Source: Niameybacter massiliensis
GTDB lineage: Bacteria; Bacillota; Clostridia; Lachnospirales; Cellulosilyticaceae
Direction: 5' to 3'
Assembly (NCBI RefSeq): GCF_001282685.1
Contig: NZ_LN875035.1
Location: 2,794,411 to 2,858,410, forward strand
DNA length: 64,000 bases
The stretch's first letter is position 1; every line of letters begins with the position of its first letter. Made by a program: the position numbers and the translations under genes. Under the pieces are notes generated by a model. The model had not been told where the DNA came from. It searched no databases and was given only the letters and a program-made list of their open reading frames with translations. Shown here one piece after another: positions 1 to 9,283 of the stretch.

Positions 1-114
1 CCACCTACTGTTATTATTTTTGTTTTAGCTCAAATTGGTTTTATTATTTTCGATTATGCATTTACATTACTTATTGATTTTTATTATACTTACTGTGAAC
101 AACATATAAAGTAA
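1..114 (+). CDS. C-terminal end of a membrane protein (partial), possibly an ECF transporter S component
   Basis: An open frame enters from the left edge in frame 1 and stops with TAA at 112-114, leaving 37 residues. They are strongly hydrophobic (VIIFVLAQIGFIIFDYAF) and end in a short polar tail, so this is the last membrane helix of an integral membrane protein. The next gene encodes a DUF4430 protein; such proteins often lie beside ECF-type vitamin uptake genes, which makes an S component a reasonable guess. Too little is present to prove the family. A strong terminator follows at once. Confidence 0.5.
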   Translation, partial: PPTVIIFVLAQIGFIIFDYAFTLLIDFYYTYCEQHIK

Positions 115-118
115 TATT

Positions 119-186
119 ATACTCTCTGTATTTGTAACTTCTTTTCTTTTATAGAATAGACTAAATACAGAGAGTATTTCTTTTGT
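119..186 (+). terminator. Intrinsic terminator after the left-edge gene
   Basis: Perfect 15-bp inverted repeat (arms 119-133 and 163-177, ATACTCTCTGTATTT and its complement) with a 29-nt loop, followed by a T-rich run. It lies between the partial membrane gene and the DUF4430 gene, so the latter needs its own promoter or read-through. Confidence 0.75.
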
Positions 187-201
187 TAAAGGATGATGAC
201 T

Positions 202-660
202 ATGAATAATTTACTTCCGTTAGCAGCACTAAGCTTGTTTTATTTAAATCATCAAAAAGCATCTTATAGACAATCTGACTCAGATACAATGCCAATTACT
301 TTCTCTGTACTCGGACCAAGTGCTGCTACAATTTTACTACCTCCTACTCCAGAAGATGTTACTATTGGTGATTCCGTTCTTCAAGCCTCAATAGAAGTAT
401 TTACTAATCAAAACATCCCCTATGTATTAGGTGGAAAAAATAATAACGCTTATATTACAAGTATTAATAATATCACTCAAAACGATTATGGTAGCTCTAG
501 TCGTTGGTTTTATAAAGTAAATGGTACCTTTTCATCTCTCCCTCCTACTGATTACACACTTAAAAGTGGAGATATTGTTGAATGGGTCTATACAACCAAT
601 GATGGCATAGATATTGGCGTACCTTTTAAAAACACTGCAGGAAAAAATAATACACCTTAA
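202..660 (+). CDS. DUF4430 domain protein (transcobalamin-like C-terminal fold)
   Basis: About 152 residues. ATG codons occur at 193, 196 and 202; the AAAGG at 188-192 gives sensible spacing only to 202. The body (residues about 45-140) has the DUF4430 pattern: a Gly-Gly-Lys stretch, a D-Y-G-S-S-S-R-W-F-Y-K-V-N-G core, then YTLKSGDIVEWVYT. In other clostridia the domain sits in secreted proteins linked to cobalamin or other vitamin uptake. The N-terminus is only weakly signal-like (LLPLAALSLFYL), so export is uncertain. It lies directly after the probable transporter fragment, which fits an accessory binding role. Ligand unknown. Confidence 0.75.
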   Translation: MNNLLPLAALSLFYLNHQKASYRQSDSDTMPITFSVLGPSAATILLPPTPEDVTIGDSVLQASIEVFTNQNIPYVLGGKNNNAYITSINNITQNDYGSSSRWFYKVNGTFSSLPPTDYTLKSGDIVEWVYTTNDGIDIGVPFKNTAGKNNTP

Positions 661-678
661 ATAAATCTTAAACATACA

Positions 679-722
679 AAAAGGAACGCATTCATCATTA
701 AGATTCTGCGTTCCTTCTTTAT
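679..722 (+). terminator. Intrinsic terminator of the DUF4430 gene
   Basis: Stem AAGGAACGCA (681-690) pairs with TGCGTTCCTT (707-716), followed by a T-rich stretch. Confidence 0.8.
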
Positions 723-1004
723 TAATACCTTCTATAGATATTATTACTTTGGATATTCCGTTCCCCTACGTTCTCTATCTCTTATAGCACTTCTATCCCC
801 TTATAGTACTGCCATCCCTTATAGCAATACTACTTCTTTTATTCCCCTGTTCTTGCTTTCCCCTTATGAGAATAGATTATATCTACTTTTTAGTGCCTTT
901 TTTTATTTATGTAACGAACACTACAAACTTATGTAGTGAACTAAGTTATTTAATATAAATTAATATATGACTTACAAAAAATTAAACATAACTTTACAAA
1001 TCAA
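723..1004. other. Noncoding spacer with three imperfect CTTATAG repeats
   Basis: No open frame or RNA is apparent between the convergent genes. The only structure is a short imperfect tandem array: CTTATAG begins at 781, 800 and 818 (period 18-19) with partly conserved flanks (CTTATAGYACT). The rest is A+T-rich. No function is suggested. Confidence 0.4.
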
Positions 1005-1039
1005 TAAAAAAGTAGTGTGTAGTTATCCTACACACTACT
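1005..1039 (-). terminator. Intrinsic terminator of the GHL10 gene
   Basis: Perfect 12-bp stem (1011-1022 and 1028-1039, AGTAGTGTGTAG and its complement), 5-nt loop, with six A on the + strand at 1005-1010, which is the U tract for the minus-strand transcript ending at 1045. Confidence 0.85.
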
Positions 1040-1044
1040 CAACT

Positions 1045-2877
1045 CTATTCAATTGTAATAATTTTACTACTACTATTCCAATCAACTTTGGCTCCTAATT
1101 TTTCACTAATAAAGCGAATGGGTACCATTGTTGTTCCATTAACCATTTGCGGTGCCTCAAGTAAAGTTTCAGTCTTCCCATTAACCATAGCCTTTTTGCT
1201 ATCTATAGTTAAAACCATCATATTATTATCTTGTTGAATAATAATACTTCTACTTTCACTTTCCCATTCTACCTCTGCACCTAAGTTTTCACTAATAATA
1301 CGAAGTGGTACAAGTGTTGTCCCATTTTGAATAAATGGTGCTACTGGTGGCTTAACTTGTTTCCCCTTAATAATTAGTTTGATTGTTCCATCACTTACTG
1401 TTTGATCATTTGAATTAGGTGGAATAATTACTTCTTGATCCTCCTCTTCAACTACTTCATTATCTCCTAGTATACGAACATAATTAGAACTTACAAAACC
1501 TACTTGTCCATTTGTAAGTCCTACTTGATACCATCCATTTGCCTCTGCAAAAATAGTTACTTTTGTCCCTTTATTCAATTTGCCAATGCTACTATAAGTA
1601 GTTCCTGGTCCTTCTCTAAAGTTAAGACTATCTTCTGTAACAACGCCCATTTTCCCTACTAATTCTGGATTAGAAGTATCACCTATTTGCCCACTATCTA
1701 CCTGGTCATCCTTGATCTCATCATCACTATCATCTACCCAGGAGCCTTTATAGTAAGTTTGTAATGCTGTTGAGACACCTTTCCTATTATTCATTAAATC
1801 TTTCATACTGAAATAAATACTACCTTCAATCTGAGGGTATTTTTCATTTTCTTTTAACTGAGTAATCATTTCTTCTGCTACAGTATCTTTGTAGATACCT
1901 TGCCCTATGTAAAGTTTTACCTTTGTTCCTTTAACTTCATTTGACCACCACTCTACAAGTGTCTTGTAGTTAGCTGTTTGATGTGTTGTCTCCCAATAAA
2001 TCTGAGGTACTACATAATCAATCCATTCATTTTGTATCCATGTTCTTGTATCTGCACAAACAGTGTAGTAAGACTCTCCTCCACCTGTGTTAGATCCTGT
2101 TGGATCACTTTTTTGGTTTTTCCAAATACCAATTGGACTAATCCCAAACATCACATTAGGCTTTGTACGTTCAATAACCTTGCTTACACGTTTTACCATA
2201 TCATTAATATGTTCTCTTCTTGCATTTGCAGTAGGCCCATCTCTATCTTCACCTACTGGAAGTGGATAATTAGATGGATAGAAATAGTCGTCAAAATGAA
2301 TACCATCAATATCATAGTTTTTTACAAGTTCTTCAACAGTATCTACAATGTGTTGCTTTACTTGTTCTAATGCTGGATTATAGTAATAAGCATTGTTATA
2401 AGACATTACCCACTCTGGATTAAGTCTCGCTGGATGGGTTAAACTTAAACTATTTAAATCTGTTCCTGATTGCGTTACACGATATGGATTTAACCATGCA
2501 TGGATATCCATTCCTCTCTTATGTGTTTCTTCAATCATAAACGCTAATGGGTCATATCCTGGATATAATCCTTGTGTTCCTGTTAAAACATCTGACCATG
2601 GATTAATATTTGAGACATATAAAGCATCTGCCTTTGGTCTTACTTGCACCATAATCGTATTAATCCCAATTTCTTGCATACGATCTAATTTTTTGATAAA
2701 TTCTTGTTTTTGAGCTGTGGCATTATTCTTATTTTGTACGCTTGGGAAGTCAATATTACTTACTGTTGCCATCCATACTGCTCGCATATCATCAGTATGC
2801 TGAGCTGCTTGTATTTGGCTTGGAAAAATACTTACCAAGGAGAATATAACAAGTAATGCCATCATTGTTTTTTTCAT
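1045..2877 (-). CDS. Secreted GHL10-family glycosidase-like protein with SH3 and copper-amine-oxidase-type stalk domains
   Basis: 610 residues. Residues 1-24 are a clear Sec signal peptide ending in QIQA. Residues about 28-345 match the glycosyl-hydrolase-like 10 (DUF187, YngK-like) family: MRAVWMATVSNIDFPS near the start, then IDGIHFDDYFYP and a YVVPQIYWE segment typical of its TIM barrel. A bacterial SH3 domain follows (about 408-468, LNFREGPGTTYSSIGKL) and then a two-lobed copper amine oxidase N-terminal type domain (about 498-610), with repeats VPLRIISENLGAEVEW and VPIRFISEKLGAKVDW. The layout suggests a cell-wall-associated glycosidase acting on peptidoglycan or another polysaccharide; the substrate cannot be read. 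AAGGAG lies just upstream. Single-gene unit. Confidence 0.88.
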   Translation of the reverse strand: MKKTMMALLVIFSLVSIFPSQIQAAQHTDDMRAVWMATVSNIDFPSVQNKNNATAQKQEFIKKLDRMQEIGINTIMVQVRPKADALYVSNINPWSDVLTGTQGLYPGYDPLAFMIEETHKRGMDIHAWLNPYRVTQSGTDLNSLSLTHPARLNPEWVMSYNNAYYYNPALEQVKQHIVDTVEELVKNYDIDGIHFDDYFYPSNYPLPVGEDRDGPTANARREHINDMVKRVSKVIERTKPNVMFGISPIGIWKNQKSDPTGSNTGGGESYYTVCADTRTWIQNEWIDYVVPQIYWETTHQTANYKTLVEWWSNEVKGTKVKLYIGQGIYKDTVAEEMITQLKENEKYPQIEGSIYFSMKDLMNNRKGVSTALQTYYKGSWVDDSDDEIKDDQVDSGQIGDTSNPELVGKMGVVTEDSLNFREGPGTTYSSIGKLNKGTKVTIFAEANGWYQVGLTNGQVGFVSSNYVRILGDNEVVEEEDQEVIIPPNSNDQTVSDGTIKLIIKGKQVKPPVAPFIQNGTTLVPLRIISENLGAEVEWESESRSIIIQQDNNMMVLTIDSKKAMVNGKTETLLEAPQMVNGTTMVPIRFISEKLGAKVDWNSSSKIITIE

Positions 2878-3050
2878 CTTTCTTCTCCTTTTTTGTCTTA
2901 TTTTAATACGTTTTTATTATACTCATCTATTATATACCATAATATGCCTGTTTAGGGTTTTGTCATGAAATCGTAAAGAATTTGAAAAAAGGGTATGATT
3001 TTATACCTTTTGATAATACTAATTTATAAGAATCAACCAAGGAGGACATC

Positions 3051-3161
3051 ATGAACAAACATTATAAAGATAATGGCAAAACATCTAGTGACCCTAAAAC
3101 AGGTAATACAAAAGGTCATATTTCTTCAAAAGCAGGTATCAAAGATCCTGATACTAAATAA
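3051..3161 (+). CDS. Small hydrophilic 36-residue protein of unknown function
   Basis: Reads MNKHYKDNGKTSSDPKTGNT and continues to a Lys-rich end (TAA at 3159-3161). The case for translation is good: AAGGAGG at 3039-3045 is correctly spaced, the frame starts with ATG, and a near-perfect terminator follows within 35 bases, so it is an autonomous minigene. No hydrophobic segment, no Cys; rich in Lys, Asp, Ser, Thr and Gly, likely unstructured and soluble. The imperfect palindrome at 2987-3009 upstream may be an operator. I do not recognise the family. Confidence 0.6.
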   Translation: MNKHYKDNGKTSSDPKTGNTKGHISSKAGIKDPDTK

Positions 3162-3194
3162 GACATCACATAATCCTATACTCTTACAACTTTA

Positions 3195-3232
3195 AAAGCC
3201 ATGCATAGATTGTAACTATGCATGGCTTTATA
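3195..3232 (+). terminator. Intrinsic terminator of the 36-residue ORF
   Basis: 14-bp perfect stem AAAGCCATGCATAG (3195-3208) / CTATGCATGGCTTT (3216-3229) with a 7-nt loop, followed by a weak T-rich tail. Confidence 0.75.
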
Positions 3233-3506
3233 TTTATAACTGAATAAATTTCTATTTTACACACTCACTATCCTTTTACAGTATCTACAACAATCTCTTT
3301 AATAATATGTTTTTGACAAGTTAAATAACTATGCTCCCTATTACATTATCTATTTTTTAAATATTAGGTTTTTCAATCTCATAATTAATTTTATATTCTA
3401 TTTGGACTAATACTCTTTTTTCTCGCTACTTCTTTAAAACTCTTGTTCCTTACTTTATTTTACTCTACAATAAAATTATATCTAATTTATTCTTATAGGG
3501 GGATTT

Positions 3507-4634
3507 ATGATTAATTATACCATTGGTACATCATCTGAATACGCTGATTTATTGGATTTCGGTAATTACGTTTTTAAAATTGATTTTAAAGAGCTTCTTC
3601 CTAAGCTCTATGATGGAAGAGAAGATTTAGCACCTTATCATTTTATAGCTAAAGAAAATGACCGTATTAAAGCTATGGTAGGATGTTTTCCACTAACTTT
3701 ACAAACTGGAGATCAACTTTTAAAAGGTATGGGAATTGGTACTGTTTCTGTTCATCCTTATAGTCGTGGGCAAGGACATATGAAACAACTTATGAAAAAC
3801 GCTATGTCCTTTATTGAGACTGAACAAGCTGACTTTGCTATTTTAAGTGGCCAAAGACAACGCTATGAATACTTTGGCTTTACACCAACAGGCTCACTAA
3901 TACATTTAGTTGTTGACAAAGTAAACTTAAAACACAAAGGAATTACTCATTCAACTACAGATACACTTAAGTCTTTTGATACGCTATCTCAAGATGATCT
4001 ACAACAAATCTCAAATTGGCATCATGCTAAACCACTTCATAGCATTCGTCCATTAAAAGATTTTGTTGCTATTTGTAAATCTTGGGAAGCAAAGCCTTAT
4101 GCTCTTTATAATGATGGAATTCTAAAAGGATATATGATTCTTGCTGGCTCTAATATTTTAGATTTCTACATTGAAGATACTAGCCTTCTTGGCTCATTCT
4201 TATCTTTAATCTTAAATAAACTAGATTTAGATGGTGTTAACTTATCTATTGGCTTACACGATCAAGAGAATCTTAAATACTTGATGAGTTTTGCGGAAAA
4301 CTATAGAATGGCTACGGCAACACAACTTAAAATTGTAAACTATCAAAATTTCATTCAAGCCTTCCTAGAACTAAAAGCAAGCTATGAACCTCTTGAAAAA
4401 GGAAAACTTATTTTAGAAATCAAAGATCAAGTAATACTCTCAATTGAAGTTAGTGATACTATCCAAGTTTCACCTACAACACATACACCTGACATCAGTC
4501 TATCTCACTTAGAAGCCACACACTTTATCTGTGATCCAGTTAGCTTCATTCCTCAAGAACTAAGAAGTTTTAGTCACATTATTCACTCTTGGTTCCCACT
4601 CCCATTTAGCTATTGTCATACTGATAATGTGTAA
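3507..4634 (+). CDS. Eis-like GNAT N-acetyltransferase
   Basis: 375 residues, soluble. The N-terminal half carries the acetyl-CoA pyrophosphate-binding motif of GNAT enzymes (VSVHPYSRGQGHMKQLM, residues about 85-101), and the remainder has the length and layout of the COG4552/Eis family, which joins two GNAT folds to a sterol-carrier-like C-terminal domain. Family members acetylate amines of varied substrates; the true acceptor here is unknown. GGGGG at 3498-3502 serves the ATG. Monocistronic, with a strong terminator behind. The 277 bases in front (3230-3506) are plain A+T-rich DNA. Confidence 0.8.
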   Translation: MINYTIGTSSEYADLLDFGNYVFKIDFKELLPKLYDGREDLAPYHFIAKENDRIKAMVGCFPLTLQTGDQLLKGMGIGTVSVHPYSRGQGHMKQLMKNAMSFIETEQADFAILSGQRQRYEYFGFTPTGSLIHLVVDKVNLKHKGITHSTTDTLKSFDTLSQDDLQQISNWHHAKPLHSIRPLKDFVAICKSWEAKPYALYNDGILKGYMILAGSNILDFYIEDTSLLGSFLSLILNKLDLDGVNLSIGLHDQENLKYLMSFAENYRMATATQLKIVNYQNFIQAFLELKASYEPLEKGKLILEIKDQVILSIEVSDTIQVSPTTHTPDISLSHLEATHFICDPVSFIPQELRSFSHIIHSWFPLPFSYCHTDNV

Positions 4635-4643
4635 GTATATAAG

Positions 4644-4687
4644 AAAAGGACTAACCTATTACAATTTAATAGGTTAGTCCTTTTTAC
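4644..4687 (+). terminator. Intrinsic terminator between convergent genes
   Basis: 17-bp stem (4644-4660 with 4668-4684, AAAAGGACTAACCTATT and complement) with a 7-nt loop and U tracts on both strands; it can serve the acetyltransferase and also pepF on the other strand. Confidence 0.85.
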
Positions 4688-4755
4688 TATAAAATAAATA
4701 TTTGGTTAAGTGTGAGGGCATGTAAGTAAGCTTATTGTATTCCAACTTCTCAAAT

Positions 4756-6534
4756 TTAAATTTCGTAGCTTAATTTGATAAATGTATCAATATCTTCTTC
4801 TATTGTTTTAAGAGATGCTTTCCAGAACTCAATATCATGAACATCGATGCCTGCGGCCTTTGTAACATCTACGATTTTATTTTTACCTGTAAGTGCAAGG
4901 ATTTTCTCATATTCTTCTGGGAAAGTCTCTGGTTTTTTACAGTATTCTGCGTAGAGGCCTTTTGCAAAAAGAAGACCAAATGCATATGGGAAGTTGTAGA
5001 AGTTTCTGGTTGTGAAGTAGTAGTGTGGTTTCCATGTCCACATATATGGATGTAAATATTCTGGGTCCAAGCCATCACCATAAGCTTCTTTTTGTGCATT
5101 TAGCATGGCATTCTTAATTTCTTCTACTGTAAGTGGACTCACTTTACGTTTTTCAAATACTTCTGTTTCAAATAAATAGCGTGAATAAATATCTACAATA
5201 ACTTGTGTTGCATCAGAAATCTCTGTTTCCAATATAGAAAAGGCTGCTTTTTTATCTACTTCCTTAATAGCAGCTTTTTTCACAATAGTTTCACAGAAAG
5301 TAGATGCTGTTTCTGCAAGCGGCATTGGATAAGATGTATTAAATGGTGATTCATTATTTAAACATGCACCATGGAACCCATGTCCTAACTCGTGAGCCAT
5401 TGTAATAACATCACTAAAACTATTGCCATAATTAAGTAAAAATCTAGATTCTTTGATTGTACGAATTGTAGAACAGAATGCCCCACCACGTTTACCTGCT
5501 CTTGGATATACATCAATCCAGTGATTATCAAATGCTTTAACTGCATAGTTACCTAAGTTCTCACTGAACTTTCTAAATTGCTTTTCTACAAAAGCTTGCC
5601 CATCTTCATAACTATAAGTCATATCTGCATCACATACTGGTGCATACATTTCATAAAATGGTAACCCATTGTTATAACCTAAAAGTTCTGCTTTTCTTCT
5701 TAAATAACTTCTAAACTTAGGGAAGCTTTCACGCATTGCACCAAGCATTGCCTCAAGTGTCTCACGGTCCATACGAGATTGATTAAGTGTCATCTCAAGT
5801 GGAGATTCGTATCCTCTTAAAGCACATACAGATATAGCCTCTCCTTTAATACCATTAAGTGCAGCTGCTACACCATCCTCAATTTTTTTATATGACGCAA
5901 TTTCAGCATGATATGCACGTTCTCTTACCTTTTTATCTGTGTCATATGCCATATTAAGTGCAACTGTTAATGGATACTCTTTCATCCCCTCTTCTTCTTC
6001 AATCTCTACTTTATGAGTAGAAATAATAAGATTCTTATAATCTTCCCATGCTGAAGAACCTGTTTCTTTTAATTTTGCTAACATGGTTTCTTCTTTTTCA
6101 CTTAAGCTATGTGCATTGTTAGCTACAATTTCACTTAAGTAAAAATTATGTTCTTTAAGAAGAGATGACTTTTCTAATAATGTAGCTAAATCTTCAATTT
6201 GGGCAATCCATTTATTCACTTTCGCCATAGGTCCTGCTAATTCATTTCTTTTTGCTTGCAAAATTGCATTGTTCTTAATCGCAGGTTCATTTTTTGAATT
6301 TGTACTAAGGGTTAAATGAATAAATGCGCCTAATCTTTCTTGATAGCTATATAGTTCTAAATCTTTTTTCATAAAGTTCTCTAATTTTTCAACTTCATCC
6401 TCATGATTATTAAAATTTATGTCTATCCATTCTTTCATTTCATCAACTAAAATCGAACTTTTTTTTAAATCTTCTTTGAATTTCTCACTTTCAAATGAAT
6501 CATATAAAGGGGTTAAGTCCCACTCTAATGCCAT
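4756..6534 (-). CDS. pepF: Oligoendopeptidase F (M3 metallopeptidase)
   Basis: 592 residues from the preferred start MALEWDLTPLYDSFES. An upstream in-frame ATG at 6555 exists, but the GTGAGGCG ribosome site lies between the two and serves 6534. The zinc motif HELGHGFHG is near residues 381-389 with the downstream Glu in PLAETASTFCE; the family end signature (YPYAFGLLFAKGLYAEY) is also present. PepF enzymes are cytoplasmic and cut peptides of roughly 7-20 residues during peptide recycling. No signal peptide. A second, membrane-anchored M3 peptidase lies at 47.4 kb. Monocistronic. Confidence 0.95.
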   Translation of the reverse strand: MALEWDLTPLYDSFESEKFKEDLKKSSILVDEMKEWIDINFNNHEDEVEKLENFMKKDLELYSYQERLGAFIHLTLSTNSKNEPAIKNNAILQAKRNELAGPMAKVNKWIAQIEDLATLLEKSSLLKEHNFYLSEIVANNAHSLSEKEETMLAKLKETGSSAWEDYKNLIISTHKVEIEEEEGMKEYPLTVALNMAYDTDKKVRERAYHAEIASYKKIEDGVAAALNGIKGEAISVCALRGYESPLEMTLNQSRMDRETLEAMLGAMRESFPKFRSYLRRKAELLGYNNGLPFYEMYAPVCDADMTYSYEDGQAFVEKQFRKFSENLGNYAVKAFDNHWIDVYPRAGKRGGAFCSTIRTIKESRFLLNYGNSFSDVITMAHELGHGFHGACLNNESPFNTSYPMPLAETASTFCETIVKKAAIKEVDKKAAFSILETEISDATQVIVDIYSRYLFETEVFEKRKVSPLTVEEIKNAMLNAQKEAYGDGLDPEYLHPYMWTWKPHYYFTTRNFYNFPYAFGLLFAKGLYAEYCKKPETFPEEYEKILALTGKNKIVDVTKAAGIDVHDIEFWKASLKTIEEDIDTFIKLSYEI

Positions 6535-6703
6535 ATTCACTCGCCTCACTTTCAATTTACTTTATTTTTTAGTTTTTGTTATATATTTCATATTATAAGT
6601 TAACATTTGACTTATGTCCATTAATCTTGTTTTTTTCTGTCATGTATATTTTTTTTATACTTGCAGATAATAAATGACAAATATTACTTATTGGAGGTTT
6701 ACT

Positions 6704-7273
6704 ATGAAACGTAAATTAGCTTTATGGGGCGTCATTGCTCTAACCCTTTCATCATTATTAGGAACTGTTTGGGCAGCCAATAAACTCTATCCTATCAAGG
6801 CATCCTTAAATAATAATTATAAGTATACCCTTGATGGCAAACAAATTATGAAGAACGTTCCTGCCATTATTTATAACAATCAAGTTTATGCTCCTATTTA
6901 TAACCTAGCTAAAGATCTTGGCTATAGCGTAACAGTTACAGAAAGTGAAACAAATCTTGTAAAACCAACTACTAGTACACCAACTACTCCAGCTCAACCT
7001 AGTGATACTGTTACTATTGATCGTGCGCAAATCATTGCAATTAACTTTGCAGATGATACAGTGACAGTTGTTCCTGCCGGAAAATCTACTGATACTAAAA
7101 ATCAAATCGTACTTAAAGTTACACCTGAAACAACTATCCAAAATAGTAAAAACAAAAAAGCTTATAAACTATCTGATTTAAATACAGGTATTGATGTAAA
7201 AGTTGTTCATTCTTCTGCTATGACTAAATCTATACCTCCTCAAACAACAGCTTATAGTATTACCATTTTATAA
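6704..7273 (+). CDS. Secreted stalk-domain protein (copper amine oxidase N-terminal type, short)
   Basis: 189 residues from MKRKLALWG; GGAGG at 6693-6697 fixes this start rather than the upstream in-frame ATG at 6674. Residues 1-25 are a signal peptide (LTLSSLLGTVWAA). Residues about 26-75 form half of a copper-amine-oxidase N-terminal type domain (LDGKQIMKNVPAIIYNNQVY, then a segment ending LAKDLGYSVTV). A Thr/Pro linker (about 85-100) leads to a C-terminal beta-rich region. Despite the name no metal is bound by this module; in clostridia it acts as a surface stalk. Precise role unknown. Confidence 0.75.
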   Translation: MKRKLALWGVIALTLSSLLGTVWAANKLYPIKASLNNNYKYTLDGKQIMKNVPAIIYNNQVYAPIYNLAKDLGYSVTVTESETNLVKPTTSTPTTPAQPSDTVTIDRAQIIAINFADDTVTVVPAGKSTDTKNQIVLKVTPETTIQNSKNKKAYKLSDLNTGIDVKVVHSSAMTKSIPPQTTAYSITIL

Positions 7274-7351
7274 CTTTACTCAATATTTTTCCTTCCTTGC
7301 TTTATATGCTATAATAAGAGCTAAACATTTATAAAAAGCAGAGGAAGAATT

Positions 7352-8212
7352 ATGGATATAACACAGTTGGGCGAAATAGCCTACGAAGATGGTAAATATT
7401 TAAAAGCACTTAATTACTTTTTACAAGCTTACAACGAAGATCAAGATACCTATACTCGCTTAAATATTGCACTATGCTATCAAGCGTTAAATAATAAAGA
7501 ACAGGCTTTTTCAACTTATGAAGCTATTATCAAGGAAGATCCAGATGAATCTATGGCCTATTATGGTATTGCTTCTTTATATGATGATGATCAAAACTAT
7601 GAAATGGCCATTGCTCATTATCAAAAAGCTATTGAAATAGATCCTTTTTATGATAGAGCCTATTTTTTCTTGGCTAATGCCTATGATATCTTAGGAGAAA
7701 CCTCTAAAGCTATCGAAACGTATAAAGCACTTCTTGAAATGGTTCCTGATGATTTTTGGGCACTTACTAATCTAGGATCTATTTATGAAATTCAAGGTAT
7801 GATTGACTTTGCACATCAAATGTTTAAGCGTGCGCTAGCATTAGAACCACATCATTCAGTGGCACTCTTTAACATGGGTGTTATAAGCTCTAAGCTTAAT
7901 CGTTACACCGAAGCCATTCATTATTACAAGCAATCTTTAACTCATGATACTTCTTATCCTTATACTTATTTAAATCTGGCAGTTCTCTATAAAGAACAAG
8001 GTGAAATTGAAACAGGATTAGAAATTCTCAATGATGGTATCTCTCATATTGTTGAGGAGGGTTTTCTCTATTATAATAGAGCTTGCTTCCACGCCTTACT
8101 TGGGCATCTTGAAGAAAGTAAAATAGATTTAGAAAAAGCAATCAAGCTTCATACTGGCTTTTTAGAATACTCTAAAAAAGACCCAGATTTAAAAGCTGTT
8201 TTATCTCATTAA
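7352..8212 (+). CDS. Tetratricopeptide-repeat protein
   Basis: 286 residues made almost wholly of 34-residue TPR units, recognisable from spaced patterns such as AYYGIASLYDDDQNYEMAIA, AIETYKALLEMVPDDFWALT and TYLNLAVLYKEQGEIETGLE. About seven repeats can be counted. No signal peptide or membrane segment, so a cytoplasmic scaffold or partner-binding protein is expected. RBS AGAGGAAG precedes the ATG. It stands alone between the stalk-domain gene and a bidirectional terminator, so context does not reveal its partner. Confidence 0.85.
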   Translation: MDITQLGEIAYEDGKYLKALNYFLQAYNEDQDTYTRLNIALCYQALNNKEQAFSTYEAIIKEDPDESMAYYGIASLYDDDQNYEMAIAHYQKAIEIDPFYDRAYFFLANAYDILGETSKAIETYKALLEMVPDDFWALTNLGSIYEIQGMIDFAHQMFKRALALEPHHSVALFNMGVISSKLNRYTEAIHYYKQSLTHDTSYPYTYLNLAVLYKEQGEIETGLEILNDGISHIVEEGFLYYNRACFHALLGHLEESKIDLEKAIKLHTGFLEYSKKDPDLKAVLSH

Positions 8213-8240
8213 AAAAAGGACCTTATAGGTCCTTTTTTGC
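8211..8240. terminator. Bidirectional intrinsic terminator
   Basis: AAAAAAAGGACC TTATA GGTCCTTTTTT: the stem has A/T runs on both sides, so it ends the TPR transcript (+) and the KAS III transcript (-). It overlaps the TPR stop codon. Confidence 0.88.
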
Positions 8241-8260
8241 TACTCATAAACTTTTATTAC

Positions 8261-9250
8261 TTAATACTTCATAAGAATACTTACTATTGTCCAATGTGTC
8301 CCTACTGTCCACATGTTAATTAAATCGCCTCTTTGTATACGCTTTTCTTTTATAGCTTCATAAAGTGCTATAAAAGGTGACGATGTTCCTGTATAACCAT
8401 ACTCATTCCCTATGTATATAAACTTATCCCTTGGCACATCTAATGCCTTACTACAGTTTTCTACCAATCCTAATGCATATTGTGAAGAACAAACGAGTTT
8501 AATATCTTCTAATGTGTAAGCATTTCTATCTAACAGTTCTATTAATGCATCTTTCATATATCCCGCTACAAAATCTGCGTCAAAAGGTGTCCACTTCATA
8601 TATAGTTCTTCTACCTTTTCTGTTACACATTGTGAAAAACCTTTTTGAGGGTACGTTACTAATCCCCATGTCTTACCGTCTGTACGATATGTACTATCAA
8701 TAAAACCAGATTCTTGTTCTTTTGTTCTTTCTAAAATAACTGCACATCCTGCATCTCCAAATATAGGATAGGTATACTCATCTTTGTCTGTAGTTGTAAA
8801 AGTTAAGCACTCAGCTCCTACAATAAGTGCTCTTTTAAGATATGATTTGGCCTGCATAATTTGTACTACAGTATCAAAGCCAGTTAACATTCCTGCACAG
8901 TTAACATTGATATCCATAACCTGTGCCTTTCTACTGCCTTCAATAAGTCCATGTAAAATAACTGCCTGTGAAGGAATTAAATACTCTGGACTTTGAGAAC
9001 AAAATACTATAATGTCTATATCTTCTCCCTTCAAACCCTCTTTTTCTAAAAGTACTTTTGTAGCTTCATACCCCAATGATAATGTATTTTCTTTTTCTCT
9101 ATCAGCTATATAATACTGTTCTCTTCCATAACCTTCTAATAACCGCTCAATATTTTTTCCTTGCTTTTTAAAATGCTCAATATAAGAATCAGCGTATACA
9201 ACATTTTGTCCTCGCTGAACTTCAATACCTCTAATTTTTATATTTGTCAT
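8261..9250 (-). CDS. KAS III-like (FabH superfamily) thiolase-fold enzyme with altered active site
   Basis: 329 residues, the usual length for 3-oxoacyl-ACP synthase III. The nucleophile cysteine is present (DINVNCAGMLTG, Cys about 117). The other two triad members are not: where FabH has PHQAN the sequence reads SSQYA, so His becomes Ser, and where FabH has HGNTSA it reads YGYTGT, so Asn becomes Tyr. His and Asn are needed for decarboxylative condensation; relatives lacking them act as acyltransferases or are inactive partners. The gene lies 33 bp after a chemoreceptor gene and is probably cotranscribed with it. No other lipid genes are near. True reaction unknown; ordinary fatty-acid initiation is unlikely. 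Confidence 0.8.
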   Translation of the reverse strand: MTNIKIRGIEVQRGQNVVYADSYIEHFKKQGKNIERLLEGYGREQYYIADREKENTLSLGYEATKVLLEKEGLKGEDIDIIVFCSQSPEYLIPSQAVILHGLIEGSRKAQVMDINVNCAGMLTGFDTVVQIMQAKSYLKRALIVGAECLTFTTTDKDEYTYPIFGDAGCAVILERTKEQESGFIDSTYRTDGKTWGLVTYPQKGFSQCVTEKVEELYMKWTPFDADFVAGYMKDALIELLDRNAYTLEDIKLVCSSQYALGLVENCSKALDVPRDKFIYIGNEYGYTGTSSPFIALYEAIKEKRIQRGDLINMWTVGTHWTIVSILMKY

Positions 9251-9283
9251 CTGATATACCTCTTTTATTAGATATTAAAAGTA

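Noticed and set aside
781-840. CTTATAG repeats as a CRISPR-like or iteron array
   Set aside because: Only three degenerate copies of 7-11 bases, irregular flanks, and no cas or replication gene nearby.
2987-3009. Imperfect palindrome AAAAGGGTAT / ATACCTTTT upstream of the 36-residue ORF as a defined operator
   Set aside because: One bulged base, no matching site elsewhere in the window and no regulator nearby; mentioned only as a possibility.
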